Shown here: in pieces, positions 8,021-16,030 of the stretch
Layout of the letters: each line of letters opens with the position of its first letter
How positions within the stretch are numbered: the first letter of the stretch is position 1
DNA from: DSPP01 sp964607165
GTDB taxonomy: Bacteria > Zixibacteria > MSB-5A5 > DSPP01
Assembly: GCA_964607165.1 (NCBI GenBank)
Contig: CAZSIT010000008.1
Coordinates: forward strand, 35,114-99,113
Length of the DNA stretch: 64,000 bases
Reading direction: 5' to 3'
The notes under the pieces: generated by a model
What the model saw: only the letters and a program-made list of their open reading frames with translations
Databases searched by the model: none
Told to the model about the DNA's origin: nothing
Program-made: the position numbers and the translations under genes

Positions 8021-9316
8021 CTATCTAATCTTTTTAACAACGATGTTTTGCCCGTCGTTCTCTCGAAAAATACATTGTGTCACTTTACCCTTCCGGTTGC
8101 GGACAAAAGTTATGGTTTGCAACATGTTCTGGCGATCATTCTCGTCTTTGATGAAAAACTCTGTCTCCGACTCAGGCAGATATTCGGTACGGTAGCCATT
8201 TGACGAAGTAAAGACTATTGCGTTGCCTTCCCTCGTAACATTGTAAATTCCCCATAGCGGGTTTTCGTATTGACCAACGCAAGCGTCAAGAATCTTAGTG
8301 TCAACCGTTGCCACAACCCGTTCAAATGCTGCCGGCGAACTATGGTAGGAGACCATTTGCCAACTCGTGTCGTGTTTCATAAAAACAACGGTTTTTCGCC
8401 ACGTTCTGGTGAATTTCTGATTCTTCAGTTCTACCCGGTCAAGTTCCCGGAAATTCATGACCACTGTTTCCCCATATTCCCGCACTTGCACATCTGCAAG
8501 CTCAATAGGTTTCTTTTCGAGTGGGTGCATAACCTCGGCATCTCCCGCTTCGCTTGTGGATATTAAGTTGTCTGCACGATAACGATTGAAAACTCTTATA
8601 GAGCCATGGTGCAGGTCTTCGATCATCTCAAGCATGATTTTTCGCAATTCTTGCTCAAGCTGAGGGTTGGCGACAACGGTATCAGTGTTTGTGTTCTGGG
8701 GTGATGTGGGCGGCAGCGGAGGTTTAATATTATGGACTCCGCGAAAAACACCCTTATCGTCAGACATCAATTTTATCAACCCGAATTCTTTGAGCAGCGT
8801 GTCCGTCCGGGCTCGACGTTCGGCAGTTATGAGCGAATCATCATAAAAGAAAAAAGTTACTTCATATTCCGGTTGACTTGGCATTTTAACGTGAACGTGA
8901 ATATGCGCCGGGGCCTTGATGTGCGGATAATGCCCCGGTTTTATAGTGCTGATTTCGTATTTGCCATTGGCATCTGTTTTCAAATAGCCGCGTAACTTCG
9001 GACACCCATTGTTACATTCTTCGTCGGAGTAAACGCCGCGCACGTCGGTTTGATAAAGATAGAGGACAGCATTTTTGGCGGGCGTGACACCATCTGAATC
9101 ATAAACAGTACCGGAAATAATCATTTTCTCGCCCGGCTCGTTTTCAGTAGCCAGAGCAATTTTTGACGGCAGATTGACCGTGTCGGCCTTAAGACTGAGT
9201 GAATAGCTAAATTTAGTTGTTCCGTTGGGATTTGTGCTTTGCGCAAAAGTGATTGCCGAAACAGCAATCGTCAGGGCGGTTGCGAATAAGAACGTCATCA
9301 AGCATTGTTGTTTCAT
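8021..9316 (-). CDS. secreted intradiol-dioxygenase-like / SnoaL-like / DUF3471-like fusion
   Basis: 431 residues from the ATG at 9316 (AGAAAGGAAAG upstream), chosen because a signal peptide follows (MTFLFATALTIAVSAITFAQ). Three parts are visible. The first, about residues 60-200, looks like the intradiol ring-cleavage dioxygenase fold: GTVYDSDGVTPAKNAVLYL, YQTDVRGVYSDEE and the His-rich GHYPHIKAPAHIHVHV, near to the Tyr/His iron-ligand pattern. The second, about 215-330, resembles SnoaL/DUF4440 (RVFNRYRADNL, TRTWRKTVVFM). The last 90 residues resemble DUF3471 (ACVGQYEN). Whether iron ligands are complete is uncertain. Domain assignment is by eye. Confidence 0.65.
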   Translation of the reverse strand: MKQQCLMTFLFATALTIAVSAITFAQSTNPNGTTKFSYSLSLKADTVNLPSKIALATENEPGEKMIISGTVYDSDGVTPAKNAVLYLYQTDVRGVYSDEECNNGCPKLRGYLKTDANGKYEISTIKPGHYPHIKAPAHIHVHVKMPSQPEYEVTFFFYDDSLITAERRARTDTLLKEFGLIKLMSDDKGVFRGVHNIKPPLPPTSPQNTNTDTVVANPQLEQELRKIMLEMIEDLHHGSIRVFNRYRADNLISTSEAGDAEVMHPLEKKPIELADVQVREYGETVVMNFRELDRVELKNQKFTRTWRKTVVFMKHDTSWQMVSYHSSPAAFERVVATVDTKILDACVGQYENPLWGIYNVTREGNAIVFTSSNGYRTEYLPESETEFFIKDENDRQNMLQTITFVRNRKGKVTQCIFRENDGQNIVVKKIR

Positions 9317-9353
9317 ATGAGGAGCTTTCCTTTCTGCCCATCCGCCGTTTGGG

Positions 9354-9446
9354 TTTCCTGATTCATCGCGGATAATTTCCTCTACAGTTCCCCCGTTGTC
9401 AAGCGGCTTGAAACGAGCTTTCCAACTATTTGGCATACCGCGGCAC
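9354..9446 (-). pseudogene. rhodanese gene tail, third copy, plus downstream segment
   Basis: On the minus strand 9446-9426 encodes VPRYAK and a stop, matching the end of the intact rhodanese (VPRYVK). The following 70 bases match the sequence after the other two tails, including a 20-base stretch (9354-9373) identical to 10911-10930. It lies directly after the GNAT stop codon and leads into the dioxygenase-like gene. Confidence 0.75.
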
Positions 9447-9449
9447 CGT

Positions 9450-9998
9450 TTAAGCGACAACGCCCCACGCTTCCTGCCGCAGTTCATATATATACTCGTG
9501 GCTGGGCGAGCCCTTGAAATGGTCGGCGTTTTCCTTCTTCTCCACGCAGGCAAAACCGAGCCGCTTCAAAAGCGCGGCGGAACGGTCGTTGCGCGTATCG
9601 GTCTCCGCGCGTATCACCTCGACCCCGTAAACCGAGAACAAATGCCCAATGAGCGCGCGGACCGCCTCGCTGGCATAGCCTTTACCCCAATGCGCAGGGC
9701 CCAGCTCGTAAGCAACGAACGCCTTTTTTCCGGTCACTGTTGCCTGAACGGTGCCCACATAGGTATCGTTCTCCACTTGCCGCAGGGCGAAGTTCAGCCA
9801 GATATCGTTCCCTTCCGCCGAATGGCCAACCGCCAGCTTGCCGTAGCGCTCCGCCAGCGCCTCCACCGTTTTCGGCGGCTCCTGCGGGATGAAGGTGTAA
9901 ATGGCGGCATCGGAAAGCAGGTCGAACAGCAGGGCAGCATGCCGCTGCTGCAGCGGCTCCAGCACCAGACGCTCCGTTTTCAGTTCCAAGCACGCCAC
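9450..9998 (-). CDS. GNAT N-acetyltransferase, RimJ/RimL type
   Basis: 182 residues, GTG start at 9998 a few bases after the DinB stop. Starts LKTERLVLEPLQQRHAALL as usual for the RimJ/RimL branch, with the acetyl-CoA-binding motif A in GKGYASEAVRALI (about 125-137) and the C-terminal NDRSAALLKRLGF segment. Transfers acetyl from acetyl-CoA to an amine; the substrate is unknown. Probably cotranscribed with the DinB and small-barrel genes upstream. It lies between two copies of a rhodanese tail, so it belongs to an inserted block. Confidence 0.85.
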   Translation of the reverse strand: MACLELKTERLVLEPLQQRHAALLFDLLSDAAIYTFIPQEPPKTVEALAERYGKLAVGHSAEGNDIWLNFALRQVENDTYVGTVQATVTGKKAFVAYELGPAHWGKGYASEAVRALIGHLFSVYGVEVIRAETDTRNDRSAALLKRLGFACVEKKENADHFKGSPSHEYIYELRQEAWGVVA

Positions 9999-10007
9999 TT
10001 TCAGCGC

Positions 10008-10547
10008 TTATTCGCTGCTAAGTTTAATCTTCGTTTTGGAGACCCAGTTCGGCGCCGAATCGATGGTCTGCCTGAGAATGAGGTTCAGTTGCGCGGAATG
10101 ATGCTGGACGTGGCGCATATTGTACAGCAATAGTTCTGCAACCGTCATATCCCGCCATTGAATGCCGGATGGCTGGTGAGCCCGCTCCTCCGTCAAACCC
10201 GTCATCAACCTCCGGAATTTTTTGCGGCCGTGCTCGAGATAGGTCAGAAGCTCTTCTTTTGTATAGACTCGCTCCGGCAGCGCCCCTTCCGGATCAAACT
10301 CGCTAAGGGTGAATGGCGGGGGCGGCGCAAATTCCTTTTCCGACTTCGACTCGGACAGGTAATAATCGAGAAAGAAAAGGGTGTGATAGACCAGATACCA
10401 GAAACCCACGACATCTTTTTTGACCCATTCCGGCTTTTTTGAGAAATCTCCCCATATCTCATCCGGACAGGCGTGGATGGCGTTTTCCAGCATATCGATG
10501 GCCGCCCCGAATTGGTTCCAGATGATGGCTTTCCAGGTAGTATCCAT
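10008..10547 (-). CDS. DinB/YfiT-like metal-binding four-helix protein
   Basis: 179 residues. The three-His pattern of the DinB superfamily is visible: VYHTLFFLDYY near residue 55 and RHVQHHSAQL near 145. Known relatives are thiol-dependent S-transferases or of unknown function. GGAAG lies upstream of the ATG. Cotranscribed with the small protein upstream and GNAT downstream. Confidence 0.8.
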   Translation of the reverse strand: MDTTWKAIIWNQFGAAIDMLENAIHACPDEIWGDFSKKPEWVKKDVVGFWYLVYHTLFFLDYYLSESKSEKEFAPPPPFTLSEFDPEGALPERVYTKEELLTYLEHGRKKFRRLMTGLTEERAHQPSGIQWRDMTVAELLLYNMRHVQHHSAQLNLILRQTIDSAPNWVSKTKIKLSSE

Positions 10548-10581
10548 TTGAAAACTTCCGGCGAGTGCCTGTTATCCTGGC

Positions 10582-10887
10582 CTACCCCCACTTCTTGCCG
10601 ATGGCGTCAATGCCCGACCGCCCGAGGTCCTCCGGGCTCATAACGATGTGAAACTCAACGTCGGCATCGAACGAGAGGAACCAGGGTTCCGCCAGCGCCG
10701 GAACCTTGGATGGATCGGCGACGTCAACAATCATAATCGCCGTCCGGTGGCCATCGAATTCCGTGAAGTACACGGCCTCCGGCTTTGTTTCATCAAGGAT
10801 CTGTTTAAGTATCTTCCCCGCCGTACCGTTTCTTACCGCGGTGTTGAACGGTTCGTGGGGCATCTTCGCTTGAAGCAGCATTCTCAT
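10582..10887 (-). CDS. small alpha/beta-barrel protein (DUF3303-like)
   Basis: 101 residues with a very strong ribosome-binding site (AAAGGAGGA) before ATG at 10887. The sequence MRMLLQAKMPHEPFN, the EAVYFTEFDGHRTAIMIVDV segment and the FHIVMSPEDL end look like a dimeric ferredoxin-like barrel of the DUF3303 type; relatives often carry an unsupported 'panthothenate synthetase' label. No catalytic residues can be assigned. First gene of a three-gene block between two rhodanese tails. Confidence 0.6.
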   Translation of the reverse strand: MRMLLQAKMPHEPFNTAVRNGTAGKILKQILDETKPEAVYFTEFDGHRTAIMIVDVADPSKVPALAEPWFLSFDADVEFHIVMSPEDLGRSGIDAIGKKWG

Positions 10888-10910
10888 AACATCCTCCTTT
10901 CAAAGTTGAA

Positions 10911-11111
10911 TTTCCTGATTCATCGCGGATGAATTTCCTGTACTACTCGCTATTTGTCAAGCGGCTTAGAATAAGCTTTCCAACTATTTGAAATAGCGCG
11001 GCACCGCCGGGTCGGCCGTTTGCGAATACAAATCGATGCCGCCCACCAAATGTTTGACGTTTTTAAAGCCGTGGCGTTTCAACAACTCCAGGGCCGTTTT
11101 GCTGCGGACTG
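10911..11111 (-). pseudogene. rhodanese gene tail, second copy, plus downstream segment
   Basis: On the minus strand, 11111-10984 encodes ALELLKRHGFKNVKHLVGG and onward to DPAVPRYFK-stop, closely matching the last 40 residues of the intact rhodanese at 11871-12203. The catalytic cysteine loop and all upstream parts are absent. The 70 bases after the stop match those after the other tails. It is a truncated duplicate, not a functional gene. Confidence 0.85.
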
Positions 11112-11128
11112 TCAGCTTCAACGGCCCG

Positions 11129-11710
11129 TTAAACGACACGCCTCTTCCTCTCACTGACGCTAGGTACCCTCGGAACGAACATCGGTACGCGCCGCCTGTA
11201 CTCTTTGTAGCTCTCGCCAAACCGACGCTCAAGCTCCGGCTCCTCCACAAGCTTCAATGAAAGCACGTTAAATACAAAGAACACCGGTGTCCAAATGAAG
11301 ACCATCGACACAGAATGAAGGATAAACCCAAGCCCGAACAAGCAGGTGAAGACCCCTGTAAACATTGGGTTGCGCGACCAAGCATACGGCCCCACCGTAA
11401 CAAGCTCGCGCGGGGGATTGAACGGCACCGGTGTCCCCTTTGCTCTCGCGAACCACACGACACACCAAGCCCAAATCACTAGGCCTACCGCGAGAAGGGT
11501 TACTCCAATGAGAGAGCCCAGTACACCGGGAAGCAGCCGTGGCAAGGTGAGAGCTCGGTCCGTGTAGAAACTTCCGAAGACGACCAAGGCCAGCAAGCCG
11601 ATGAAAATGATGAGCCCAATTGGAGTCAGAACCCGTCGCCGTCGCTCAGGGCCTGTCGCCACTGCGTAGAACAAATCGGATGGTTTCACGTCTTCGCCCT
11701 GGTCACCCAA
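11129..11710 (-). CDS. isoprenylcysteine carboxyl methyltransferase-family membrane protein
   Basis: About 190 residues with four hydrophobic segments. The SAM-binding signature of the ICMT/PEMT-like family is clear: GPYAWSRNPMFTG (about 108-120) and EEPELERRFGESYKEYRRRVP near the C-terminus. Start is a TTG at 11710 or GTG at 11689. Methylates an unknown lipid or small molecule. It sits between the intact rhodanese and its second tail copy, with base usage somewhat unlike the neighbours, so it is probably a late insertion. Confidence 0.8.
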   Translation of the reverse strand: MGDQGEDVKPSDLFYAVATGPERRRRVLTPIGLIIFIGLLALVVFGSFYTDRALTLPRLLPGVLGSLIGVTLLAVGLVIWAWCVVWFARAKGTPVPFNPPRELVTVGPYAWSRNPMFTGVFTCLFGLGFILHSVSMVFIWTPVFFVFNVLSLKLVEEPELERRFGESYKEYRRRVPMFVPRVPSVSERKRRVV

Positions 11711-11870
11711 AAATAATCAGATTGACCGGCATAAAACGCGGGGCACCTGCTTCGGACTCTCACAGCACCGGCCTAATTTAACACTTTCGAGTTTCATCGT
11801 GTCTCTGCTCATTACGATCAAATTCCTGCACTCTTCTCCTGATGTCAAGCGGTTTGAAACGTGCCCCCAA

Positions 11871-12203
11871 CTATTTGACATACCTCGGCACGGAGGGGTC
11901 GGCCGTTTGCGAATACAGGTCGATGCCGCCGACCAGATGCTTGACGTTTTTAAAGCCGTGCCGTTTCAACAACTCCACCGCTGTGGCGCTGCGGATGCCG
12001 TGGTGGCAATAGGCGATGATTTCTTTGTTCTCCGGATAGGCCGGTTTTTCAATCGCCAGTTGGTTAAGGGGAAAAAGCACCGAGTCCGGCAGGGCCACCT
12101 TCTGGTTTTCCCATGGCTGGCGCACGTCCAGCAAAATAAAATCGCGCGGGCCTTCCATCCGCTTTTTCAACTCAACAGGCAAAACTTCCTCACTTTTTTC
12201 CAT
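11871..12203 (-). CDS. single-domain rhodanese sulfurtransferase
   Basis: 110 residues. The active-site loop is CHHGIRS, the usual form of single-domain GlpE/PspE-like sulfurtransferases, and DVRQPWE is the typical N-terminal motif. Moves sulfane sulfur from a donor to a thiol acceptor. Its start overlaps the queG 3' end by 14 bases, so the two are likely cotranslated. This is the parent of the two truncated tails at 10911-11111 and 9354-9446. Confidence 0.9.
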   Translation of the reverse strand: MEKSEEVLPVELKKRMEGPRDFILLDVRQPWENQKVALPDSVLFPLNQLAIEKPAYPENKEIIAYCHHGIRSATAVELLKRHGFKNVKHLVGGIDLYSQTADPSVPRYVK

Positions 12204-13164
12204 TTTGCTCCATCTGTTTCAAAATCGTTTTGGCGTTGCGCACTATGCCGGAGCGCTTGGCACGCTTGACGGCGCTTTTGCTAAAGCGCCGGGAAAATTC
12301 TGGCTGCCCTATCTCCGCCGCGGCTTCCAAATTTAGCTCGGTTTCGCCGAAGTAGGGAGCAAAATCTTCATCGGACGTAAACAGAGGCTTATTGTTGTAC
12401 GGGCAGACCTCCTGGCAGATGTCGCAGCCAAAAAGCCAGCCCTCCATTTTGGCGGCAATCTCCGGGGGAATTTTTTCTCCCCGGTATTCAATCGTCCAGT
12501 AGGAAATGCATTTGTTGGCGTCCAGAAGATACGGCTCGGTGATGGCTTGAGTGGGGCAGGCATCGATGCAGCGGGTACACTTCCCGCACATATCGCGGGC
12601 GGAGGCGTCCGGCTCCAGTTCCAAATCGGTGAATAGTGTTGCCAGAAAGAAATAGGAGCCGGCCCCTTTGGCTAAGATATTGGTATGTTTTCCCTGCCAG
12701 CCCACTCCGGATTTGGCCGCCCAGTATTTGTCCAAGGTCGGGCCGGTATCGACCCAGCCCTTCCACGCACTTCCGGGAAATTCGGCTTTCAAAAGTGAAA
12801 TTAGTTTTTGCAATTTCTTTTCTATGACCAGATGGTAATCCTTCCCCCAGGCATAGCGGGAAATTTTCCCCTTTGATTTCTCTCCCGAATGTTTGAACGG
12901 AGTGTTATAATTCAGTGACAATGAAACCACCGAGCGAACCTCCGGCATTACTTTCTTCGGCTCCAGCCGCTTTTCGGCGTTGGTTTCCATCCAGCGCATA
13001 TCGGCCTGGTATTCTTTTGCGAGCCACTCGGAAAAATGTTGTTCGGTTTTCAAGTCGATTTCGGGTGTGGTGATGCCGGCTTTGGAAAAACCGGTCTCCA
13101 AGGCCAATTTCTTCAATCTTTCCGCTTGTGCCTTGACATCTGCCGAGGCTCGTTCGATTTTCAT
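12190..13164 (-). CDS. queG: epoxyqueuosine reductase
   Basis: 324 residues from the ATG at 13164 (GGAAAG directly upstream). Performs the last step of queuosine formation in tRNA using cobalamin and two [4Fe-4S] clusters. The cluster ligands are visible as CGKCTRCIDACPTQAI and CDICQEVCPYNN; YAWGKDYH and GWVDTGP are typical conserved segments. Reading upstream of 13164 gives no sensible extension. Divergent from the flavin reductase gene, 33 bases away. Confidence 0.93.
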   Translation of the reverse strand: MKIERASADVKAQAERLKKLALETGFSKAGITTPEIDLKTEQHFSEWLAKEYQADMRWMETNAEKRLEPKKVMPEVRSVVSLSLNYNTPFKHSGEKSKGKISRYAWGKDYHLVIEKKLQKLISLLKAEFPGSAWKGWVDTGPTLDKYWAAKSGVGWQGKHTNILAKGAGSYFFLATLFTDLELEPDASARDMCGKCTRCIDACPTQAITEPYLLDANKCISYWTIEYRGEKIPPEIAAKMEGWLFGCDICQEVCPYNNKPLFTSDEDFAPYFGETELNLEAAAEIGQPEFSRRFSKSAVKRAKRSGIVRNAKTILKQMEQNGKK

Positions 13165-13197
13165 CTTTCCAAATATAACTATGGAAGAAGGGATTGT

Positions 13198-13812
13198 ATG
13201 CAGATAGAACCAAAAGGAAAACAGGTGGGAGAGCTTTACCGCCTGATGATAAGCGTAATCGTCCCCCGCCCGATTGCTTTTATTTCCAGTGTAAGTAAAA
13301 GCGGAGTTTTGAACTTGGCCCCTTTTTCCTATTTTATGGGGGTTTGCTCCCATCCGCCGATTATCGCTGTCTCGATAATTGAACGTCCCTCTGGGCCAAA
13401 AGACACAGCGAATAATATTCAGGAGACCGCGCAGTTCGTCGTCAACCTGGTTACCGAAGATATCGCCGAAAAGATGAACATCGCCTCCGGCGATTATCCG
13501 GCGGAAGTGAACGAATTTGAATTGGCCGGGCTGACGCCGATTCCGTCAACTTCCGTAAAACCACCGCGCGTGGCCGAGTCGCCCATTTCAATGGAATGCC
13601 GCCTGTATGAAATGTCCAAAGTGGGAAATTCACCCTATGCCTCCTATCTGACTTTGGGTGAAGTCGTTTTATTCCACATTCGAGACGACTTGTGGGCCGA
13701 TGGGGAAGTGGACGTGCGCAAACTCTTCGCCATCGGCCGTATGTCCGGCCCGCGCTACACCAAAACCAGAGATATTTTTGAGATGCAAAGGCCGAGGATA
13801 AAAAGAGAATGA
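13198..13812 (+). CDS. flavin reductase-like FMN-binding protein
   Basis: 204 residues; ATG at 13198 with GAAGAAGGGA upstream. MISVIVPRPIAFISSVSKSG, LAPFSYFMGVCSHPP and DTANNIQETAQFVVNLV are the hallmarks of the flavin-reductase-like split barrel associated with flavoprotein oxygenases (DIM6/NTAB). Probably reduces FMN with NAD(P)H or binds it for an unknown reaction. No oxygenase partner nearby. Confidence 0.85.
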   Translation: MQIEPKGKQVGELYRLMISVIVPRPIAFISSVSKSGVLNLAPFSYFMGVCSHPPIIAVSIIERPSGPKDTANNIQETAQFVVNLVTEDIAEKMNIASGDYPAEVNEFELAGLTPIPSTSVKPPRVAESPISMECRLYEMSKVGNSPYASYLTLGEVVLFHIRDDLWADGEVDVRKLFAIGRMSGPRYTKTRDIFEMQRPRIKRE

Positions 13813-13814
13813 GA

Positions 13815-13917
13815 GCAGAAAATCCACTCCGTATTTTCTGCCCTCCACTCCGGTGGCGCACATTGGTTTTTGTAATGTGCGCTCGCGCCGAATACGAAGA
13901 CCATTCGGCGCCACCGG
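13815..13917. repeat. palindromic cluster, including a two-hairpin element
   Basis: First a hairpin GCAGAAAAT/ATTTTCTGC (13815-13841), then an element with outer arms CCGGTGGCGC/GCGCCACCGG (13850-13917) that encloses two hairpins, GCGCACATT/AATGTGCGC and GCGCCGAAT/ATTCGGCGC. Same two-hairpin plan as the GTAG doublets but a different end sequence. Lies between the flavin reductase and nadC. Confidence 0.75.
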
Positions 13918-13955
13918 TAATGGTGGGTTTAATTTGAATGGAAATAAGGTGATGT

Positions 13956-14840
13956 ATGTCAAAAATTGATTACGATTTCATCGCCCGCGTTGTGGCGGAA
14001 GATTTAGGGTATGGAGATTTAACTTCGCATGCGCTGGGAATTGACGGAAAAAAAGCCAGAGCTATTCTTTGGGCCAAAGAGCGTGGAATTCTGGCCGGAC
14101 AGAAACTTTTTGAAGCGTTTTTTTTCTACTTCGAAAGCCGCGGTCGCTTTCGCTGGTATGCCGAAGATGGAGAGAGGGTCGTACCAAAAATGAAAGTGGC
14201 AGAGGTTGTAGGGCCAGCCAATGTGCTTTTGGCGGCGGAGCGCTCGGCTTTGAACGCTTTATCCCATCTTTCTGGCATCGCCACCTTGACTTCTCAATTC
14301 GTTTACGCATTGCAGGGGACAGGAGTTAAAATACTGGACACACGCAAAACCACGCCGGGATTGCGGGAGTGGGAAAAGTATGCCGTTCAAGTTGGTGGCG
14401 GGAAAAACCACCGCGCTGGATTGTATGATCAGATTCTGATAAAAGAAAATCATTTGACGCAGGCTGGTTGGGTCACGAGTGCAGTAAAAAAGAGTTTGGT
14501 TTTTTTGAAGAAAAATTATCCGGGCTGGAAAAACAATTTGAAATCCAAGCCGCTGTTTGAAATCGAAGTGAAAAACGAAAAAGTGATGCTTTCGGCCTTG
14601 AATGCCGGGGCGCGCTTTCTGATGCTGGACAATTTTTCGCTTACTGGTTTGGCCTCGGCCGTTCAGAAAGCACGTCAATGGGAGAGAAAGCATCGCACCA
14701 AAATATGGCTGGAGGCCTCCGGCAACGTGGAAATGGCCACCGTCCGCCGCATCGCCAATTGCGGCGTCGATTTTGTCTCCGTCGGAACTTTGACCCATTC
14801 CGCCCCGGCTTTGGATTTCAGCTTGAAAATCGTCAAATGA
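13956..14840 (+). CDS. nadC: nicotinate-nucleotide pyrophosphorylase (carboxylating)
   Basis: 294 residues. Converts quinolinate and PRPP to nicotinate mononucleotide in NAD synthesis. Recognised by AEDLGYGDLTSHAL, ERSALNALSHLSGIAT, the quinolinate/PRPP-binding DTRKTTPGLRE, KNHRAGLYDQILIKENHL, and the final LEASGNVEMATVRRIA and DFVSVGTLTHSAPALDFSL. Overlaps birA by ATGA, so the two are translationally coupled. nadA and nadB are not in the window. Confidence 0.95.
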   Translation: MSKIDYDFIARVVAEDLGYGDLTSHALGIDGKKARAILWAKERGILAGQKLFEAFFFYFESRGRFRWYAEDGERVVPKMKVAEVVGPANVLLAAERSALNALSHLSGIATLTSQFVYALQGTGVKILDTRKTTPGLREWEKYAVQVGGGKNHRAGLYDQILIKENHLTQAGWVTSAVKKSLVFLKKNYPGWKNNLKSKPLFEIEVKNEKVMLSALNAGARFLMLDNFSLTGLASAVQKARQWERKHRTKIWLEASGNVEMATVRRIANCGVDFVSVGTLTHSAPALDFSLKIVK

Positions 14841-15847
14841 CCAACCCCTCGACTACGCTCGGGACAAGAAAAGACCAAGTTGAACTGGCGGATGAATTTT
14901 TAACGCTTTTGGGTGACCGTATCGGCGGAGGGATAGAGATTTCGGAGGCGGAGAAAAAGCTTTCTGTTTCGGAAGTGCAGCTTAATCATTTGATAGAGTT
15001 GCTCGGGGGGTGGGGCTATAAAGTCAAGGAATCAGACGGGCGTTTGAATTTGACCGAAGTCGGCAATTTCGTCAACGATTTTGCCATTCGGCATTATCTC
15101 AAAACGAAAGTCTTAGGTCAACGTATCCACAGCTACCAGTCCCTCGGTTCAACAAACAATACAGTCTGGAAACTCGCCGAAGAGGGGGCGCCGGAAGGAA
15201 CATTGCTTGTGGCCGACCGTCAAACGGCTGGCCGGGGACGGATGGGGAGGAACTGGCATTCCCCACCACGCGTCGGACTTTGGTTTTCACTCGTTTTGCG
15301 GCCTGAAATTGCACCCTCCCGGGCGCCGGGGCTTTCGCTTCTCTCGGCGCTGGCGCTTTCGCGCACAATTCAAAGCGTCTGCAAAATCGAGGCGAAGATA
15401 AAATGGCCCAACGACTGTCAAATAGCCGGCAAAAAAACAGCCGGGATTTTGACCGAGCTTTCCTCCGAGTTGGATAGAGTCAACTTCGTCATCGTCGGCA
15501 TCGGCTTAAACGTCAATCAAACCAAAAGCCACTTTCCCTCCGCTTTGAAGTCGAAAGCAACTTCTTTGTTTATCGAAACTCATAAAAAATGGCACCGGGC
15601 GGAATTGCTGGCCTCTTACCTGCAAGAATTTGAAGGAGTGTACATTCAATTCAAGAAAGAAGGGATCAGGCCCTTTATCCGCGAAATCGAAAGACGAATG
15701 GCGCTCTTGGGCCAGCGCATCAAACTATCGGTCGGGAAAGAGACGGTTACCGGAAAAGCCGCCGGCCTGGACTCCGACGGCGCGTTGCTTTTAGAGACCC
15801 GCTCCGGAATCCATCGCGCAATCTCCGGCGAAGTTTCGGTTTTATAG
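14837..15847 (+). CDS. birA: biotin--protein ligase with N-terminal HTH-like domain
   Basis: 336 residues, ATG overlapping the nadC stop. Residues 15-75 look like a winged helix (EISEAEKKLSVSEVQLNHL), then the ligase catalytic domain: SLGSTNNTVW, the biotinoyl-AMP loop GRGRMGRNW and the KWPND segment. C-terminal SH3-like part GQRIKLSVGKETVTGKAAGL. Probably attaches biotin and may also repress biotin genes. Codons 3-9 are formed by a dispersed repeat (CCTCGACTACGCTCGGGA), so the first residues are not ancestral; no better start is seen downstream. Confidence 0.92.
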   Translation: MTNPSTTLGTRKDQVELADEFLTLLGDRIGGGIEISEAEKKLSVSEVQLNHLIELLGGWGYKVKESDGRLNLTEVGNFVNDFAIRHYLKTKVLGQRIHSYQSLGSTNNTVWKLAEEGAPEGTLLVADRQTAGRGRMGRNWHSPPRVGLWFSLVLRPEIAPSRAPGLSLLSALALSRTIQSVCKIEAKIKWPNDCQIAGKKTAGILTELSSELDRVNFVIVGIGLNVNQTKSHFPSALKSKATSLFIETHKKWHRAELLASYLQEFEGVYIQFKKEGIRPFIREIERRMALLGQRIKLSVGKETVTGKAAGLDSDGALLLETRSGIHRAISGEVSVL

Positions 15848-15874
15848 GTTTTTTGGGTTTAGGAAATGTTTTGG

Positions 15875-15957
15875 GTAGCGGAAACCTTTAGGTTTCCATT
15901 TCCCACTTCAAGCAGAATGTTCACGTTAAAAAATGGAGGTCTGAAGACCTCCGCTAC
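15875..15957. repeat. GTAG REP doublet with long spacer
   Basis: Outer ends GTAGCGGA and TCCGCTAC. First unit stem GGAAACCT/AGGTTTCC, second GGAGGTCT/AGACCTCC, separated by about 36 unrelated bases. Between convergent birA and uvrA. A small hairpin GGGAG/CTCCC follows at about 16000. Confidence 0.8.
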
Positions 15958-16030
15958 CAATAATAATTTTGGGGAATTTAGCCGCTAGAGTTGTGAGGGA
16001 GTTCCGCTCCCGAACCATTCCCAACACGAC

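Noticed and set aside
9396..10133. 245-codon plus-strand frame
   Set aside because: Antisense to the GNAT and DinB genes, which show clear family motifs.
9354..11870. Integron-like cassette array
   Set aside because: No integrase in the window and no obvious attC core sites (GTTRRRY/RYYYAAC) in the repeated tail region; kept only as a finding about tail duplication.
12190..13353. QueG start at 13353
   Set aside because: Extra 63 residues overlap the divergent flavin reductase promoter and start and show no QueG similarity.
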